From assembly GCA_023424235.1 (NCBI GenBank), contig JAFAEB010000330.1, forward strand, positions 1 to 5,846: 5,846 bases of DNA, in the 5' to 3' direction. Positions 5,166-5,846 of the stretch are shown here, piece after piece. The translations under genes were made by a program, and so were the position numbers. Numbering within the stretch: the first letter of the stretch is position 1; each line of letters begins with the position of its first letter. Below the pieces are notes generated by a model. That model saw only the letters and a program-made list of their open reading frames with translations. It did not search any database and was not told where the DNA came from. This stretch comes from Bacillota bacterium. Its GTDB lineage: Bacteria > Bacillota > Clostridia > Lachnospirales > Lachnospiraceae.

Positions 5166-5846
5166 TGTAAATATACATCTTTCTAATTAATGGTATTCTC
5201 TTCCATAGTGATTTTAATTTAGGCATTGCATAGTAATCAAGACCTAATGTTCTACCAGCACCAATTAATACAGCGATTCCTGCGAAAACCATCCAGAATG
5301 TTCCTAAGTATAAACCAGTTGTACATACAAACATAAATTGAAGAATTAATGTAAATGCTGCTGCAGGTGCAGTGAATAAACCACCGATTAAAGCTAAACC
5401 AACTAAAATTTCTGCAACAACGATAAATACTTGCATAAAAATTTGCATTGAATCACTTGATAAAATTACATTATCAACGAACCAGTTCATAAGAGGTACA
5501 TCAAGTTTAAATGCAATGTCTGTAAGCTTAGAATGTGCTAATTCGTTACTTGATACTAAGATAAAACGAACTAATCCAAAAATATCAAAATTTAAAAATA
5601 TACTTCCAGCTGAAGCTGCTCCTTCAACTGCTCCTGAAGCACTAGATACCGCGTCTGCTACTGCTGCTACAGCACCTGATGCACTAGCAACTGCGTCTGC
5701 TGCTCCTGATGCTTGAGTTGCTCCAGATATTGCATCTGTTCCTTCTGTTATAATTCCTAAAATGCTATTATACCAAGCATTAGCACCACCAAAGAAACCA
5801 GTTAATTTTGGTGCATCAAACCAACCTTCTACGATCTTCATAATAC
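5158..5846 (-). CDS. ndh2: C-terminal part of Ndh2-type dehydrogenase: DoxX-like tail with flavinylation site (partial)
   Basis: Residues are numbered from the Met at 5839-5841. The frame stays open to the window edge (Ile and a codon ending GT precede this Met) and no SD is visible, so the gene probably starts outside. The sequence reads IMKIVEGWFDAPKLTGFFGG, like the end of the first DoxX helix and its K-x-x-EGW loop. An Ala/Ser/Gly-rich linker (about 33-79) follows, with DAISGAT (36-42), an exact ApbE motif D-x-x-[ST]-G-A-[ST] in which Thr42 would receive FMN. Then come an amphipathic stretch (80-98) and three membrane helices (about 132-153, 158-177, 180-197). GAGRTLGLDYY (194-204) is typical of DoxX proteins. 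The C-terminus is basic, so likely cytoplasmic. Listeria EET Ndh2 has a C-terminal membrane extension after its NADH dehydrogenase domain, and the neighbours here fit that locus. The catalytic domain is not visible, so a stand-alone DoxX protein remains possible. Confidence 0.72.
   Translation of the reverse strand, partial: IMKIVEGWFDAPKLTGFFGGANAWYNSILGIITEGTDAISGATQASGAADAVASASGAVAAVADAVSSASGAVEGAASAGSIFLNFDIFGLVRFILVSSNELAHSKLTDIAFKLDVPLMNWFVDNVILSSDSMQIFMQVFIVVAEILVGLALIGGLFTAPAAAFTLILQFMFVCTTGLYLGTFWMVFAGIAVLIGAGRTLGLDYYAMPKLKSLWKRIPLIRKMYIYND
5626..5700 (-). repeat. Degenerate 42-bp tandem repeat in Ala-rich linker
   Basis: Two 33-bp segments, 5626-5658 and 5668-5700, match at 26 of 33 bases with a 42-bp (14-codon) period. 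They encode ADAVSSASGAV (residues 62-72) and ADAVASASGAV (48-58). Each contains SGAV, one residue short of the SGAT flavinylation core found just upstream in the protein. Confidence 0.8.
5716..5736 (-). other. Predicted FMN attachment motif DAISGAT
   Basis: Codons GAT GCA ATA TCT GGA GCA ACT encode D-A-I-S-G-A-T, a full match to the ApbE target consensus. The final Thr is the predicted FMN acceptor. It is the only full match I found in the proteins of this window, and apbE is in the same cluster. Confidence 0.8.

Noticed and set aside
5372..5716. Plus-strand open frame of 114 codons
   Set aside because: It is antisense to the DoxX-like coding region and its Ala/Thr-rich end only mirrors the Ala-rich linker; no SD or family motif is present.
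5839..5841. ATG at 5839-5841 as a true gene start
   Set aside because: The frame is open upstream to the edge, and the preceding residues fit the end of a DoxX helix, so it is probably internal. Only 5 bases upstream are visible, so this is not proven.

Overview
The window is AT-rich, low-GC Firmicute DNA. Good Shine-Dalgarno (SD) sites, three tRNAs without an encoded CCA, TTG start use and the gene content together suggest an anaerobic Clostridia-type genome, perhaps Lachnospirales. That taxonomic placement is inference only. Every gene I accept lies on the minus strand, so transcription runs from the right edge to the left.

Right to centre (5846 down to 1968): the window opens inside the C-terminal tail of what is probably an Ndh2-type membrane NADH dehydrogenase. 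The tail is DoxX-like and carries an ApbE flavinylation motif (DAISGAT). It overlaps by 8 bp a polyprenyl diphosphate synthase gene (dmkB-like). A 98-bp gap with a long perfect stem-loop follows, then a UbiA-family quinone prenyltransferase (dmkA/menA-like). A 115-bp gap then leads to a two-repeat secreted lipoprotein (pplA-like).

Centre to left (1940 to 848): a strong intrinsic terminator sits between the lipoprotein gene and apbE, which encodes an FAD:protein FMN transferase lipoprotein. The apbE SD begins directly after the terminator U-tract, so apbE is probably expressed by limited readthrough.

Left end (847 to 1): a 374-bp non-coding stretch holds overlapping inverted repeats and a near-ideal promoter with phased A-tracts upstream. 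That promoter drives a tRNA cluster in the order Pro(UGG), Gly(UCC), Arg(UCU), His(GUG).

Together the five protein genes match the core of the flavin-based extracellular electron transfer (EET) locus known from Listeria monocytogenes. In that scheme Ndh2 passes electrons from NADH to a dedicated demethylmenaquinone made by DmkA and DmkB. ApbE attaches FMN to extracytoplasmic proteins, and a flavinylated lipoprotein carries electrons outward. EetA, EetB, a riboflavin transporter and the Ndh2 catalytic domain are not in this window. The most distinctive points are the flavinylation site within the DoxX-like tail, the lack of a canonical flavinylation motif in the lipoprotein, and the terminator between lipoprotein and apbE.
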